Assembly: GCF_900107745.1 (NCBI RefSeq)
Contig: NZ_FNRO01000009.1
Span: forward strand, 1 to 64,000
Source: Variovorax sp. YR216
Lineage (GTDB): Bacteria > Pseudomonadota > Gammaproteobacteria > Burkholderiales > Burkholderiaceae_C
DNA: 64,000 bases
Direction: 5' to 3'
Shown here: piece by piece, positions 36,571-45,326 of the stretch
Layout of the letters: the number at the start of each line of letters is the position of its first letter
Position numbering within the stretch: the stretch's first letter is position 1
The notes under the pieces: model-generated
Told to the model about the DNA's origin: nothing
Databases searched by the model: none
What the model saw: the letters and a program-made list of their open reading frames with translations, nothing else
Made by a program: the position numbers and the translations under genes

Positions 36571-37074
36571 TCACGACCTTTGGCTTCTCATTTCCTCCAG
36601 GGTCTTTCCTCCCGCGATGGCTTCTTTGAGCCAGCGCGGTTGCGGGCCCCGACCAGTCCACGAATGACCCGCGCCGTCGCTGTAGAGAACACCCGAAGGC
36701 CGCCGCTTTTTCATGTTCTTCCTGGTGGAAGGCTTTGTGGCCTGAGCGCTCACTTGAAAGTCCTCCAGGTTCTTTCCGGCGGCCAAAGCCTCGCGCAGCC
36801 AAGTCGGCCGCTTTCCCCAGCCACCCCAGGTGTTGCCTTGCCCGTCGCCGTAGGCGATGCGGCCTTGCTTCTTCTGCACGGAGACCTTGGCGACACGATT
36901 CTTGTTGGGCTTTGTCGCGATTCTTCCGAAGAGCTGATCGGGCGTCAGGCCGTAATGAGCAATCGCCACTCGAATGCGTTCAACGACTCCGGCCACTTCC
37001 CTCGCCAACACCGCGTCCGCTTCTTTCTGCAGCGCGGCAATCTTCTTCTGAATCTCTGCGTAACTATTCGCCAT
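36571..37074 (-). CDS. H-NS-family nucleoid protein with two DNA-binding motifs
   Basis: A 167-residue H-NS/MvaT-like protein. The N-terminal dimerisation helices (YAEIQKKIAALQKEADAVLA) are followed by a basic linker and two copies of the C-terminal DNA-binding motif: about 75-107 (AYGDGQGNTWGGWGKRPTWLREAL) and about 131-163 (LYSDGAGHSWTGRGPQPRWLKEAI). Normal H-NS proteins have one copy. Both copies keep the GxGxxWxGxGxxPxWL core. The ATG at 37074 has AAAGGG upstream. It may silence AT-rich DNA or bind two strands at once. Confidence 0.87.
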   Translation of the reverse strand: MANSYAEIQKKIAALQKEADAVLAREVAGVVERIRVAIAHYGLTPDQLFGRIATKPNKNRVAKVSVQKKQGRIAYGDGQGNTWGGWGKRPTWLREALAAGKNLEDFQVSAQATKPSTRKNMKKRRPSGVLYSDGAGHSWTGRGPQPRWLKEAIAGGKTLEEMRSQRS

Positions 37075-37440
37075 GGGACTGGCCCTTTCAGTTGAATGAG
37101 ACTCCAAGCTTAATGGCTCCAGACATTAGAAGCTGCATGCAGCCTGACTGATATTGGCCCGGACTGCGCACAAATATGAAGTCCGATAGGCGTCGCATTG
37201 CGCGCCGGAACCAACTCGCCACGAATGGAATAGGCGGGGTTCCATTTCAAAAAGGATCAACAAAGCTCTGAACACCGCCCCGGCTCGGGAATGGCCTACA
37301 CCCCGCAATTCGGTGCATTCAATCTCTTTGAGAATCCAGGAGTGAACCGATACGGAAAGCTTCACGCTGACGAAGCGGTAATTGCCACCTGCCGGGATCG
37401 CTCCGAGGCGCACCGGTCGCCTCAGCCGATGAGATGCGCT
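37075..37440. other. 366-base spacer
   Basis: No gene is evident between the H-NS gene and the threonine dehydratase gene. It contains a perfect 12-base palindrome GCTGCATGCAGC (37132-37143) near the H-NS start. This may be an operator. Base composition is lower in GC than the surrounding genes. Nothing else was found. Confidence 0.4.
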
Positions 37441-38409
37441 TCAAGCCAACACTCGGGCAAAGACATCACTGTCCACGTTGGCTCCCGTCAGTGCAACACC
37501 CACCGAGCGGCCGCGCAGCGCTTCGCGCTGCTGCATGGCAGCGGCCAACGCAGCCGCCCCGGCGCCTTCCGCGACGTTGTGCGTATCGACGAAGAGCACG
37601 CGCATGGCCTCCCCGACCTCGTCGTCGGTGACGGCGACCACGTCCTCGGCCTCTCGCAGGACGACCTGCAGCGCCTCGTCCTCGGCGATGCGACAGGCCA
37701 TCCCGTCCGCCAGCCGGGTGGTGACAGGGGACTCGACGACTCGGCCGGAGCGAAACGAATCGAGAAACGTTGTCGCATGCGCCGAGACGACGCCGACGAG
37801 CCGGCTGCGGACGCCGGTGAATGCGCGCGCTGCCACAGCGGCGCAGAAGCCGGATCCGAGTCCGATGGGGACGTAGACGACGTCCGGCGCTTCGCCCGGC
37901 GCAAAGCTTTCGAAGAACTCGAGCCAATACGTCATCACGCCGCGCACCAGCTCTCGATGGAAAGAGGGAACCATGTGCAGGCCCTGCTCTGCGGCCAATG
38001 CGATCGCGTGTTCACGCGCAGACTGGAATTCATCGCCGTGCTCCAGCAGCGTGACGCCGAGCGCGCGCATGGCGGCATTCTTCTCCAACGAATTGCCGTG
38101 GGGAACGACGATGGTTGCCGGAATCCCGTAGCGGCGAGCCGCCCAACCCACCGATTGCCCGTGGTTTCCACGCGTGGCGGAAATCACGCCGGCGGGCCTC
38201 GGCCCACTGCGCGCGAGCGCGTCGAAGTAGGTCAGGCCACCGCGCACCTTGAAGGCGCCGGCGGGCGTGTGGTTCTCGTGCTTCACCCACACTGTGAAGC
38301 CAAGGCGTTCTCGCAACAGTGGCCAGGCGTACTGCGGCGTGGGTGGCACCGTTGCACTCACGATCGCGCGCGCGGACTCCACTTCCTCGCGCTTGAAGCT
38401 CAGGATCAT
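37441..38409 (-). CDS. Threonine/serine dehydratase family, PLP-dependent
   Basis: A 322-residue fold-type II PLP enzyme that would deaminate threonine or serine to a 2-oxo acid and ammonia. PLP attaches to Lys54 in HENHTPAGAFKVRGG. The phosphate-binding glycine loop is VPIGLGSGFCAAV, and substrate-binding residues lie in SATRGNHGQSVGWAAR. It ends ALTGANVDSDVFARVLA without the regulatory ACT domain of biosynthetic IlvA, so it is a catabolic-type enzyme. The ATG at 38409 gives the normal length. It has no operon partner. Confidence 0.88.
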   Translation of the reverse strand: MILSFKREEVESARAIVSATVPPTPQYAWPLLRERLGFTVWVKHENHTPAGAFKVRGGLTYFDALARSGPRPAGVISATRGNHGQSVGWAARRYGIPATIVVPHGNSLEKNAAMRALGVTLLEHGDEFQSAREHAIALAAEQGLHMVPSFHRELVRGVMTYWLEFFESFAPGEAPDVVYVPIGLGSGFCAAVAARAFTGVRSRLVGVVSAHATTFLDSFRSGRVVESPVTTRLADGMACRIAEDEALQVVLREAEDVVAVTDDEVGEAMRVLFVDTHNVAEGAGAAALAAAMQQREALRGRSVGVALTGANVDSDVFARVLA

Positions 38410-38509
38410 CAGGATTTCTCCGGGCAGGCGGACTTCTGCATGGTGCCACAGGGTCCGCCCGAGCACGGACGGCGACCCTTGCGGTGCGCCTGCCCGGCGG
38501 GCTGTGCGG

Positions 38510-38587
38510 CTACTTGAAGTAGTGGTAGCGGGTTTCGCCGACCTGCTTGAAGTCCCCGCCCCAGGTTTGCACCGTACGGGTGTGCGA
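38510..38587 (-). pseudogene. Possible C-terminal remnant of a protein
   Basis: Between the dehydratase and the next minus-strand gene, a frame open only from the stop of the upstream gene reads TVQTWGGDFKQVGETRYHYFK and then stops at 38510. It reads like the end of a genuine protein, but has no start, and the upstream stop closes it. It may be a short relic of an old gene or a coincidence. Confidence 0.25.
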
Positions 38588-38929
38588 TCAGTGATCAGCG
38601 ACCACGTCAGTCCTTCCCACCGACGAGCGGCTCACTCGATCGCTGTACCGCGATCGAAGCAACGCCGTGGCGCCCCACAGCAGCACGATGTTGGCGCACA
38701 AGCCGATGCAGACGACGAGCGCCGCGCGGTCGGCAAACCCTTCGCTGAGATCGAGCACAAGCATTGCAAGCGACCAGGGCAGCGCGCAAAGGATCGCGGC
38801 GATGAGGAGAACGTCATGCTCGCGCGGCCACAGGGCTGCCACAGCGAGTACCAGCGCGATCGCCGTTGCGATGCCAGGCACCCACCAAGCGTAGCGGTAC
38901 CACAGCGGCTCTTTGCGGGGCGATGACAT
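38588..38929 (-). CDS. Small three-helix membrane protein
   Basis: A 113-residue protein with three hydrophobic segments: about 13-33 (WWVPGIATAIALVLAVAALW), about 38-59 (VLLIAAILCALPWSLAMLVL) and about 68-90 (AALVVCIGLCANIVLLWGATAL). The termini are polar and basic. I do not recognise the family. It has a start ATG at 38929 but no clear ribosome site. Confidence 0.6.
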   Translation of the reverse strand: MSSPRKEPLWYRYAWWVPGIATAIALVLAVAALWPREHDVLLIAAILCALPWSLAMLVLDLSEGFADRAALVVCIGLCANIVLLWGATALLRSRYSDRVSRSSVGRTDVVADH

Positions 38930-39069
38930 GACGAAATTCTGCGATGGTCAACCCAACTGCGCCCGATAAATTTCGCACGGACCGCGTGAGCTTCCGTTGA
39001 CTGTCGCGCGGCACCGACAGCCCGTTGCATGAACATGCTCAGGCCGCTGTTCCCGACGACGACCTTGAA

Positions 39070-39735
39070 CTACGCGCCAAGCGCCCGCAACATGACGTCC
39101 AGCACCATGTCGGACGTCGCCGCGCCCGGCAGCGCCAGCGACCCGTCGAACACGAAGAAGGGCACCCCGGAGACCGGATACCCCGCCCCCTCGGGACGCT
39201 CTTCATCGGTGCTGCAGACATCGGCCTGCACCCCACATTCCAGCGCGAGTCGCTCGAGCACGGCCCCATCGCCGATGTCTTCGCCTTCAAGCAAATAGGC
39301 CGTGAAGATGCGATCGATGAGCTTCGCCTGCAAAGCCTTGCCGGTGCGCGCGACCCACGCGTGCGCCCTGGCGGTGTTCGGTAGGACCTCGATCCGATCG
39401 AAGGCGAATCGGACCCCCGCGGCGGTCCCGGCCTGCTGCACCTGGGCGCGGCGCCTTGCGACGGCTTCGGGACTACCAAGGCGCGCCACATAGAAGGCCT
39501 GGTACGGCACGCCACCGGCTGGGGTGTTCGGAAGCAGGGCATGCGAACGCCAGACGACCTGCAAATGCACATCGGGCCGCAGTTCGGCAAGCCTGCGCGC
39601 AGCGGCGTCGAACTGGCGCTTGCCGATCAGGCACCACGGGCAGACGAAATCGAAGAACACCTCGACCGTCAGCGAGCGTGTGGCCACCGCGGCCTGCGCG
39701 CCTGCCGGTTCCACCACCGAATCGGACAAATCCAT
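39070..39735 (-). CDS. DsbA-family (FrnE-like) oxidoreductase
   Basis: A 221-residue thioredoxin-fold protein. The active-site motif is C32-P-W-C35 (FFDFVCPWCLIGKRQF), as in FrnE/2-hydroxychromene isomerase-like DsbA proteins. The helical insertion (GVPYQAFYVARLGSPEAVARR) and the C-terminal GYPVSGVPFFVFDGSLALPGA, with cis-proline in SGVP, fit. No signal peptide, so it acts in the cytosol. The ATG at 39735 has GGGAA eight bases upstream; a start six codons earlier is possible. Substrate unknown; disulfide isomerase or GSH-dependent isomerase. Confidence 0.85.
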   Translation of the reverse strand: MDLSDSVVEPAGAQAAVATRSLTVEVFFDFVCPWCLIGKRQFDAAARRLAELRPDVHLQVVWRSHALLPNTPAGGVPYQAFYVARLGSPEAVARRRAQVQQAGTAAGVRFAFDRIEVLPNTARAHAWVARTGKALQAKLIDRIFTAYLLEGEDIGDGAVLERLALECGVQADVCSTDEERPEGAGYPVSGVPFFVFDGSLALPGAATSDMVLDVMLRALGA

Positions 39736-39943
39736 GAAACTGGTTCCCATCATTCCGGCCGCCGCGCCGACCCTGCGTATTCAGGGCAAGCCGATCGGCC
39801 CAGTGCAACGAATCTATCGCCCGGCCGCGAGGGCGGGCCCCTCCGCCACGGAGGGGGCGCCAGACCGGTTCGCCACCCAGAATTCCGTATCGCCAGGTGC
39901 AGCGCTGCGCGCCCTGCCAATCATCACATTCAAGGACACCCCC

Positions 39944-41764
39944 ATGACCTATCAGGCGCCCGTCAAAGACATGCTGTTCTGCATGAACGAACTGGCCGGC
40001 ATCGAGCGCATCGCCGCCCTGCCCGGCTTCGAGGACGCCGGCATCGATACCGCGCGGGCCGTGCTGGAGGAATGCGCGCGCTTCACCGAAGGCGTGGTCG
40101 CGCCGCTCAACGCCGCCGGCGACAAGCAGCCTTCCTGGTGGCAGGACGGCCGCGTCACCACCACACCGGGCTTCGCCGACGCCTACCGGCAGTTCGGCGA
40201 GGGCGGCTGGCAGGGCCTGCAGCACCCCGCCGAGTTCGGCGGGCAGGCGCTGCCGAAGACCATTTCGGCCGCCTGCGCCGAAATGCTCAACAGCGCCAAC
40301 CTGAGCTTCGCGCTGTGCGCGATCCTGACCGACGGCGCCATCGAGGCGCTGCTGACGGCCGGATCCCAGGCGCTGAAAGACCTGTACCTGCCCCGCATGA
40401 TCTCGGGCGAATGGACCGGCACCATGAACCTGACCGAGCCGCAGGCCGGCAGTGATCTGGCATTGGTGCGCACTCGCGCCGAGCCCCAGGGCGACGGCAC
40501 CTACAAGGTGTTCGGCACCAAGATCTTCATCACCTACGGCGACCATGACATGGCGCAGAACATCGTCCATCTCGTGCTCGCGCGCCTGCCGGGCGCACCC
40601 GAGGGCGTCAAGGGCATCTCGCTGTTCGTGGTGCCGAAGTTCCTGGTGAACGCGGACGGCACGCTCGGCGAACGCAACGACGTGCAGTGCGTGAGCATCG
40701 AGCACAAGCTCGGCATCAAGGCCAGCCCCACGGCCGTCCTTCAGTTCGGCGATGGCACGGCGGGGAGCATTGCGGACCACGCCGCTCCTGGCGCCATCGG
40801 CTACCTGGTGGGCGAGGAGAACCGCGGACTGGAGTACATGTTCGTGATGATGAACGCGGCTCGCTATGCGGTGGGCCTGCAGGGCATCGCGGTGGCCGAG
40901 CGAGCGCGCCAGCTTGCCTCGGCCTACGCACGAGAGCGCGTGCAGTCGCGCCCGGTGGACGGGTCGCTGCCCGGCGCCGCGCCGATCATTCACCACCCGG
41001 ACGTGCAGCGCATGCTGCTCACCATGCGCGCACAGACCGAGGGCTGCCGTGCACTGGCCATCGCCGCAGCCGCGGCCGCAGACGCGGCGCATGCGCATCC
41101 CGATTCCGACGTGCGCCGCCGCGAGCAGGCGATCTACGAGTTCCTGGTGCCGCTGGTGAAGGGCTACTCGACCGAGATGAGCCTGGAGGTGACGAGCCTG
41201 GGCGTGCAGGTGCACGGCGGCATGGGCTTCATCGAGGAGACCGGCGCCGCGCAGCACTACCGCGACGCGCGCATCCTGACCATCTACGAGGGCACCACCG
41301 CGATCCAGGCCAACGACCTGGTGGGCCGCAAGACGGTGCGCGATGGTGGCGCCGTGGCACGCGCGTTCGCCGGGGAGATCGCTGACGTGGAGGCCAGGCT
41401 GCGACAGCGCGACAGCGAGGCCGCACAGGCCATGGCCCAGCGCCTGGCGGCGGGCCGCGAGGCATTCCTCGAAGTCGTCGACTGGGTGCTCGCACGCTTC
41501 AAGTCCGACCCGAACGCCGTGTTCGCCGGCTCGGTGCCCTATCTGTTGCTCACCGGCAAGCTGGCCGTGGGCTGGCAACTGGGGCGCGCGCTTCTCGCGG
41601 CCGAAGATCGTCTCGCCGCGGGCGACGATCCGGCGTTCATGCGCAGCAAGATCACCGTAGCGCGCTTCTATGCCGATCACATCCTCACCCGCGTGCCGGG
41701 CCTGCGCGACAGCATCGTGGCGGGCTCGGAGGCGGTCGTGGAGATGGCGCTCGACGACTTCTGA
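39944..41764 (+). CDS. Acyl-CoA dehydrogenase (C-terminal-extended type)
   Basis: A 606-residue flavoprotein that oxidises acyl-CoA to enoyl-CoA. It has an N-terminal extension (QAPVKDMLFCMNELAGIE), the FAD-binding segment TEPQAGSDLALVRT, ITYGDHD, and the C-terminal four-helix part with GVQVHGGMGFIEETGAAQHYRDARIL. The catalytic base is Glu449 in IYEGTTAIQANDL. The C-terminal 110 residues (FLEVVDWVLARFKSDPN) are the FadE-like extension of larger bacterial enzymes. AAGGA lies eight bases upstream of the ATG. It would act in fatty-acid or related acyl-CoA breakdown. Confidence 0.93.
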   Translation: MTYQAPVKDMLFCMNELAGIERIAALPGFEDAGIDTARAVLEECARFTEGVVAPLNAAGDKQPSWWQDGRVTTTPGFADAYRQFGEGGWQGLQHPAEFGGQALPKTISAACAEMLNSANLSFALCAILTDGAIEALLTAGSQALKDLYLPRMISGEWTGTMNLTEPQAGSDLALVRTRAEPQGDGTYKVFGTKIFITYGDHDMAQNIVHLVLARLPGAPEGVKGISLFVVPKFLVNADGTLGERNDVQCVSIEHKLGIKASPTAVLQFGDGTAGSIADHAAPGAIGYLVGEENRGLEYMFVMMNAARYAVGLQGIAVAERARQLASAYARERVQSRPVDGSLPGAAPIIHHPDVQRMLLTMRAQTEGCRALAIAAAAAADAAHAHPDSDVRRREQAIYEFLVPLVKGYSTEMSLEVTSLGVQVHGGMGFIEETGAAQHYRDARILTIYEGTTAIQANDLVGRKTVRDGGAVARAFAGEIADVEARLRQRDSEAAQAMAQRLAAGREAFLEVVDWVLARFKSDPNAVFAGSVPYLLLTGKLAVGWQLGRALLAAEDRLAAGDDPAFMRSKITVARFYADHILTRVPGLRDSIVAGSEAVVEMALDDF

Positions 41765-41780
41765 GGTCCGCACCCCCGCG

Positions 41781-43049
41781 TCAGCGCGCAGCCCGGTGCC
41801 GCAAGGTATAGAGCCCGACGTCGACGCGACCCGCCCTGAAGCCGGCTTCGCAATAGCTCAGGTAGTACACCCAAAGCCTTCGGAACGATTCATCGAAACC
41901 CAGGGCCTCGATGGCTGGCCAGGCGCTGGTGAAGCGCTCTCGCCAATGGACGAGCGTTGCCGCGTAACTCTCCCCGAACGATTCCGCTCGCTGGATCTCC
42001 AGACCCGCGCGCAGGGCCTGCGCCTGCAACGCGCGCCATGACGGCAACATGCCTCCGGGAAAGATCAGACGCTGGATGAAGTCGGCGCTCGCGCGATAGC
42101 GTCCGAAATGCGCATCGTCGATGGTGATGATCTGCAGCACTGCGATCCCGTCGGACGTGAGCCGCTGGCGCAGCGTGTCGAAGTAGCCGGGCCAGAATCG
42201 TTCGCCGACGGCCTCCACCATTTCGACGGAGACGATGCGGTCATAAGTCCCGCGTACGTCGCGATAGTCCTGAAGACGCAAGTCCATCTGCGATTGCAGG
42301 CCTTCCCTGCCGGCGCGGAGCCGTGCATGCGCGAGTTGCTCGGTCGAAAGCGTCAGGCCCGTCACGTGCGCTCGACAATCCCGCGCAAGCGCAACCGCCA
42401 GTGCCCCCCAGCCGCAGCCGATCTCCAGCACCGGGGCGTCTGGCGGCACATCCAGCAGTTCCACGATGCGCGCGATCTTGTTCGCCTGAGCCGCTTCGAG
42501 CGATTCATCGGGAGAGCGATAAAGACCGCTGGAATAGATCAAGTCCGGATCCAGCCATTGCGCATAGAAGTCATTGCCCAAGTCGTAGTGGAAAGAGATG
42601 TTCTCGCGGCTCCCGCGGCGCGTGTTGCGGCGCATGAGATGGCGCAAGCGCTCGATGCCTTGCATGGCCTTCGATCCTTCGATCGCCCCGGTCCAGTGCT
42701 CCTCATTGCGCAAGACCAGCGAGAGCAGCGCCGGAAGATCCAGCGTCGACCAGTCACCGTCGCGATAGGACCGTGCAAACCCCAGGTCGCCCTGCAGCGC
42801 CAGTCGCAGTAGCGCCCGCCATCGGTGCAGCACGACCGTGACATGCTCGCCAGCCATCGCACCTCGACCTTCGATGCGTTCTCCGTCCGGCAGCTCGATC
42901 GTCATCGCGCCCTCGCGCAGCCCAGCCAGGAGCCGCAGCGCCAGCCGGCGAAGCGGCCGCTTTGCCCAGGCGGCAATGCCGCGGGAGAAAGTCTTGCGCG
43001 AAGGCCGGGATGCGGAGATGGCCTTCGACGGCGTGGATGTCGTCGTCAC
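41781..43049 (-). CDS. cfa: Cyclopropane-fatty-acyl-phospholipid synthase-like methyltransferase (1)
   Basis: A 422-residue SAM-dependent methyltransferase of the CFA/mycolic-acid family. N-terminal fold (LPDGERIEGRGAM, DLGFARSYRDGDWST) is followed by ENISFHYDLGNDFYAQWLD, the family's catalytic-site motif, and the SAM-binding VLEIGCGWGALAVALA. The length fits complete CFA synthases. The GTG at 43049 overlaps the DUF1365 stop by 4 bases, making the coupled order FAD protein, DUF1365, CFA. Such genes in RpoE/ChrR regulons of Alphaproteobacteria modify membrane lipids during singlet-oxygen stress. Confidence 0.88.
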   Translation of the reverse strand: MTTTSTPSKAISASRPSRKTFSRGIAAWAKRPLRRLALRLLAGLREGAMTIELPDGERIEGRGAMAGEHVTVVLHRWRALLRLALQGDLGFARSYRDGDWSTLDLPALLSLVLRNEEHWTGAIEGSKAMQGIERLRHLMRRNTRRGSRENISFHYDLGNDFYAQWLDPDLIYSSGLYRSPDESLEAAQANKIARIVELLDVPPDAPVLEIGCGWGALAVALARDCRAHVTGLTLSTEQLAHARLRAGREGLQSQMDLRLQDYRDVRGTYDRIVSVEMVEAVGERFWPGYFDTLRQRLTSDGIAVLQIITIDDAHFGRYRASADFIQRLIFPGGMLPSWRALQAQALRAGLEIQRAESFGESYAATLVHWRERFTSAWPAIEALGFDESFRRLWVYYLSYCEAGFRAGRVDVGLYTLRHRAAR

Positions 43050-43834
43050 GATTCCTCGTTCCTCGCGATGGTGACTTCGGCGGCGGGGACGCCGGGATGC
43101 GGTCGCACCTGAACGCCTTTGAGCCACAGCAGGAGCGCCTCCCAATGGATGGCGGCGACGACCTTGAGCGTGAGGAGCGGGAAGGCAAGGAATGCCAGCA
43201 CAAGCGTCCGGCTTGTCAGCGGGCGGCGAGCCGCTTCCATCCTCGCGATGAGCACCGGTCCGTCCCCGTCGCTTGCGGTGATGGCGATTCGCAGGCCCGG
43301 CCTGTCGGAAGCCGGCGGCTCGACGTCGAAGCGGTAACGCATGTCGATATCGAGAAAAGGCGAGACGTGGAAGCCCTTGCCGCAGTGCTGGACGACGCGG
43401 CCCCCCGCCGCGTCGCGATCCCTCACCTCGACGAGATAGCCGTGCCGCTCGCCGAAGGTGTTGTTGACTTCATAGAGCATCGCCTGCAAGACGCCATCGG
43501 GGCGATGGCAGAAATACACGCTCAGCGGATTGAAGGCGTAGCCGAGGATGCGCGGCATGGTCAACAAGTGAATGGGTCCGCCGGCGCTCAGGCCGGCAGC
43601 GCGCAGGTGCCGCTCCGCATAGGCGCGCAGGCCCTGCCCGTCGCCGTGGTCGCGCGCATGGAGGCTGAAGAGGTTGAAGCGGTCGAGCGAGAACAGCCGC
43701 AGGCGCCGAGAAAGCTGCGGCAGTTCGTCCAGATCGACCAGCAGCCAGAACACCCGGTAGCGCAGCAGATGCGGCACCGGGCGCAGGCGTCGATGCATCA
43801 CGCCGCCGGCGTAGAGCGCAGAGCCGCCGCTCAC
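43046..43834 (-). CDS. DUF1365 family protein
   Basis: A 262-residue protein. It starts VSGGSALYAGGVMHRRLRPVPH and holds HLLTMPRILGYAFNPLSVYFCH, the DUF1365 signature, plus EVNNTFGERHGYLVE and HVSPFLDIDMRY. A hydrophobic stretch near residue 218-238 (LVLAFLAFPLLTLKVVAAIHW) could anchor it to the membrane. In other bacteria DUF1365 genes travel with an amine-oxidase-type FAD protein and a CFA-type methyltransferase, as here. The GTG at 43834 overlaps the FAD gene stop by 4 bases. Its biochemical role is not established. Confidence 0.87.
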   Translation of the reverse strand: MSGGSALYAGGVMHRRLRPVPHLLRYRVFWLLVDLDELPQLSRRLRLFSLDRFNLFSLHARDHGDGQGLRAYAERHLRAAGLSAGGPIHLLTMPRILGYAFNPLSVYFCHRPDGVLQAMLYEVNNTFGERHGYLVEVRDRDAAGGRVVQHCGKGFHVSPFLDIDMRYRFDVEPPASDRPGLRIAITASDGDGPVLIARMEAARRPLTSRTLVLAFLAFPLLTLKVVAAIHWEALLLWLKGVQVRPHPGVPAAEVTIARNEES

Positions 43835-45216
43835 GAAGCCATCGCCAGCGGCGACCTCAAGTGGATGCGGCCGGACTCTCCGGCCACCTGCCACGGCCGG
43901 CGCACGCCACCCATCGCCTCGGCAACGGCCAGCCCGGCCTGCAGGCCGTCCTCATGGAAGCCGGCACCAAAGTAGGCGCCGCAGAACCAGATGCCGCGCC
44001 GACCTTGCAGCGACCACAGTTCGCGTTGCGCGCGGATCGCCGTCGCATCGAACAGCGGATGCTCGTAGACCTCCGTGCGGATCACGCGGCCGGGCTGCAA
44101 CGCGCACGACGGATTCAGCGTGAGGAACAGCGGCGCCGCGCCCGGCAGCCGCTGCAGCCGGTTCATCCAGTAGCTGACGCAGAGCGCGTCTTCGCCGCGC
44201 CGGTCGGCAATGTAGTTCCAGCTCGACCACACGCGCCGCCTGCGCGGCATCGCGGCGGGGTCGCTGTGCAGGACGGCAAGGTTGCGGGTGTAGCGAAAGG
44301 CCCCCAGCAGACGGCGTTCGTCCGGCCGGGCATCGGGCAGCAGGCGCAAGGCCTGGTCCGCATGCGCAGCGATGACGACCTGATCGAAGCGCTGGGGCTC
44401 GTCGCCGGCGCCGGTTCGCACTTCGACGCCACCCGCCACCGGACGCACCTGCACGGCGGGGCAGCCCAACCTCAGGCGCGAGGCGAGCCCGCGCGTGAGC
44501 TTCTCGACGTAGCACCGGCTTCCGCCGCGCACCGTGCGCCATGCGGGCCTGTCGCCGAGCATCAGCAACTGATGGTTCTCGCAGAAGCGCACGAAAGCCT
44601 CGGTCGGGTACTGGCCGATGCGCGCCGCCGAAGTCGACCAGATCGCTGCCGCCATCGGGTAGAGGTGGTCCTCGCGGAACGCGCGGCCGTAGCCGCGAAG
44701 GTCGAGATACGCGTCCAGCGACATCAGGCCGATGTGGCCGGCATCGATCGGCGCCTGCCGGTAGAAGCGCACCAGATCGCGCAGCATCGACCAGAAGCGC
44801 AGCTTCACCAGGTTGCCGCGCTGCGCGAAGAGCCCGCGCAGGTCGGAGCCCGAGTACTCCAGCCGCCCGCCGTCGAGGCTCACCGCGAAGGACATGTCGG
44901 AAGGATCGGTTTCGACGCCGAGATGCGCGAACAGCGCCGTGAGGTTCGGGTACGCGGCCTCGTTGTAGACGATGAAGCCGGTGTCCACCGCCACCGGCTC
45001 GCCACCCGTGCCCGTCACGTCCACCGTGTTGCTGTGGCCGCCTGGCCGAAGGTCCGCCTCGAACACCGTCACGCGGTGGCGTTGCGACAGCAGCCACGCG
45101 GCGGAGAGGCCGGAAATGCCGCTCCCGATCACCGCGATGTCGAGACGATCCCCGCCCGTGCGGCCCGGTGGCGGAGAGCGGAAGTGCAGCCCGTGGGGCT
45201 CGGCAAGAAGGGTCAT
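43831..45216 (-). CDS. NAD(P)/FAD-dependent amine-oxidase-type protein
   Basis: A 461-residue flavoprotein. The Rossmann motif is IAVIGSGISGLSAAWLL with EADLRPGGHSNTV, then VAVDTGFIVYNEAAYPNLTALF and AAIWSTSAARIGQYP. It ends with IWFCGAYFGAGFHEDGLQAG, the FAD-binding C-terminal signature of the family. In Alphaproteobacteria, proteins of this type with CFA-like methyltransferases act in furan fatty acid synthesis under RpoE control; that is a possible but unproven role here. It is the first gene of an operon with DUF1365 and CFA, and a candidate promoter begins 6 bases upstream of its ATG. Confidence 0.88.
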   Translation of the reverse strand: MTLLAEPHGLHFRSPPPGRTGGDRLDIAVIGSGISGLSAAWLLSQRHRVTVFEADLRPGGHSNTVDVTGTGGEPVAVDTGFIVYNEAAYPNLTALFAHLGVETDPSDMSFAVSLDGGRLEYSGSDLRGLFAQRGNLVKLRFWSMLRDLVRFYRQAPIDAGHIGLMSLDAYLDLRGYGRAFREDHLYPMAAAIWSTSAARIGQYPTEAFVRFCENHQLLMLGDRPAWRTVRGGSRCYVEKLTRGLASRLRLGCPAVQVRPVAGGVEVRTGAGDEPQRFDQVVIAAHADQALRLLPDARPDERRLLGAFRYTRNLAVLHSDPAAMPRRRRVWSSWNYIADRRGEDALCVSYWMNRLQRLPGAAPLFLTLNPSCALQPGRVIRTEVYEHPLFDATAIRAQRELWSLQGRRGIWFCGAYFGAGFHEDGLQAGLAVAEAMGGVRRPWQVAGESGRIHLRSPLAMAS

Positions 45217-45221
45217 GGCCG

Positions 45222-45251
45222 CTTATACGACGCCGGCGCGCGGATGGATTG
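45222..45251 (-). promoter_or_regulatory. RpoE/ChrR-type promoter of the FAD-DUF1365-CFA operon
   Basis: On the minus strand, CAATCC (-35, 45251-45246) and TATAAG (-10, 45227-45222) are separated by exactly 18 bases. It lies opposite the promoter of the sigma gene. Only 5 bases lie between the -10 and the ATG at 45216, so transcription would start at or very near the A of the start codon. Identical architecture occurs at 45293 and 50185. Confidence 0.6.
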
Positions 45252-45292
45252 GTCTGTCGTTCACGACGCATGCATTTCGTGCACAGGCCGTG

Positions 45293-45322
45293 TGATCTAA
45301 TGGCCCGCCGCTGCCGTATAAG
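45293..45322 (+). promoter_or_regulatory. RpoE/ChrR-type promoter of the sigma-chrR operon
   Basis: TGATCT (45293-45298) and TATAAG (45317-45322) are 18 bases apart. The ATG of the sigma gene begins 4 bases after the -10, which again predicts a leaderless transcript if that start is used. The internal ATG at 45423 would instead give a leader of about 95 bases. Confidence 0.6.
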
Positions 45323-45326
45323 CGGC

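Noticed and set aside
39837..39858. CCCCTCCG-CCA-CGGAGGGG hairpin between a DsbA gene and an acyl-CoA dehydrogenase gene as a terminator
   Set aside because: The stem is convincing but no T-run follows on either strand, so I cannot call it a terminator.
39473..41773. A 766-codon minus-strand frame antisense to the acyl-CoA dehydrogenase
   Set aside because: The plus frame has a complete enzyme with FAD and catalytic motifs; the antisense frame has His/Arg/Ala-rich composition and no domain.
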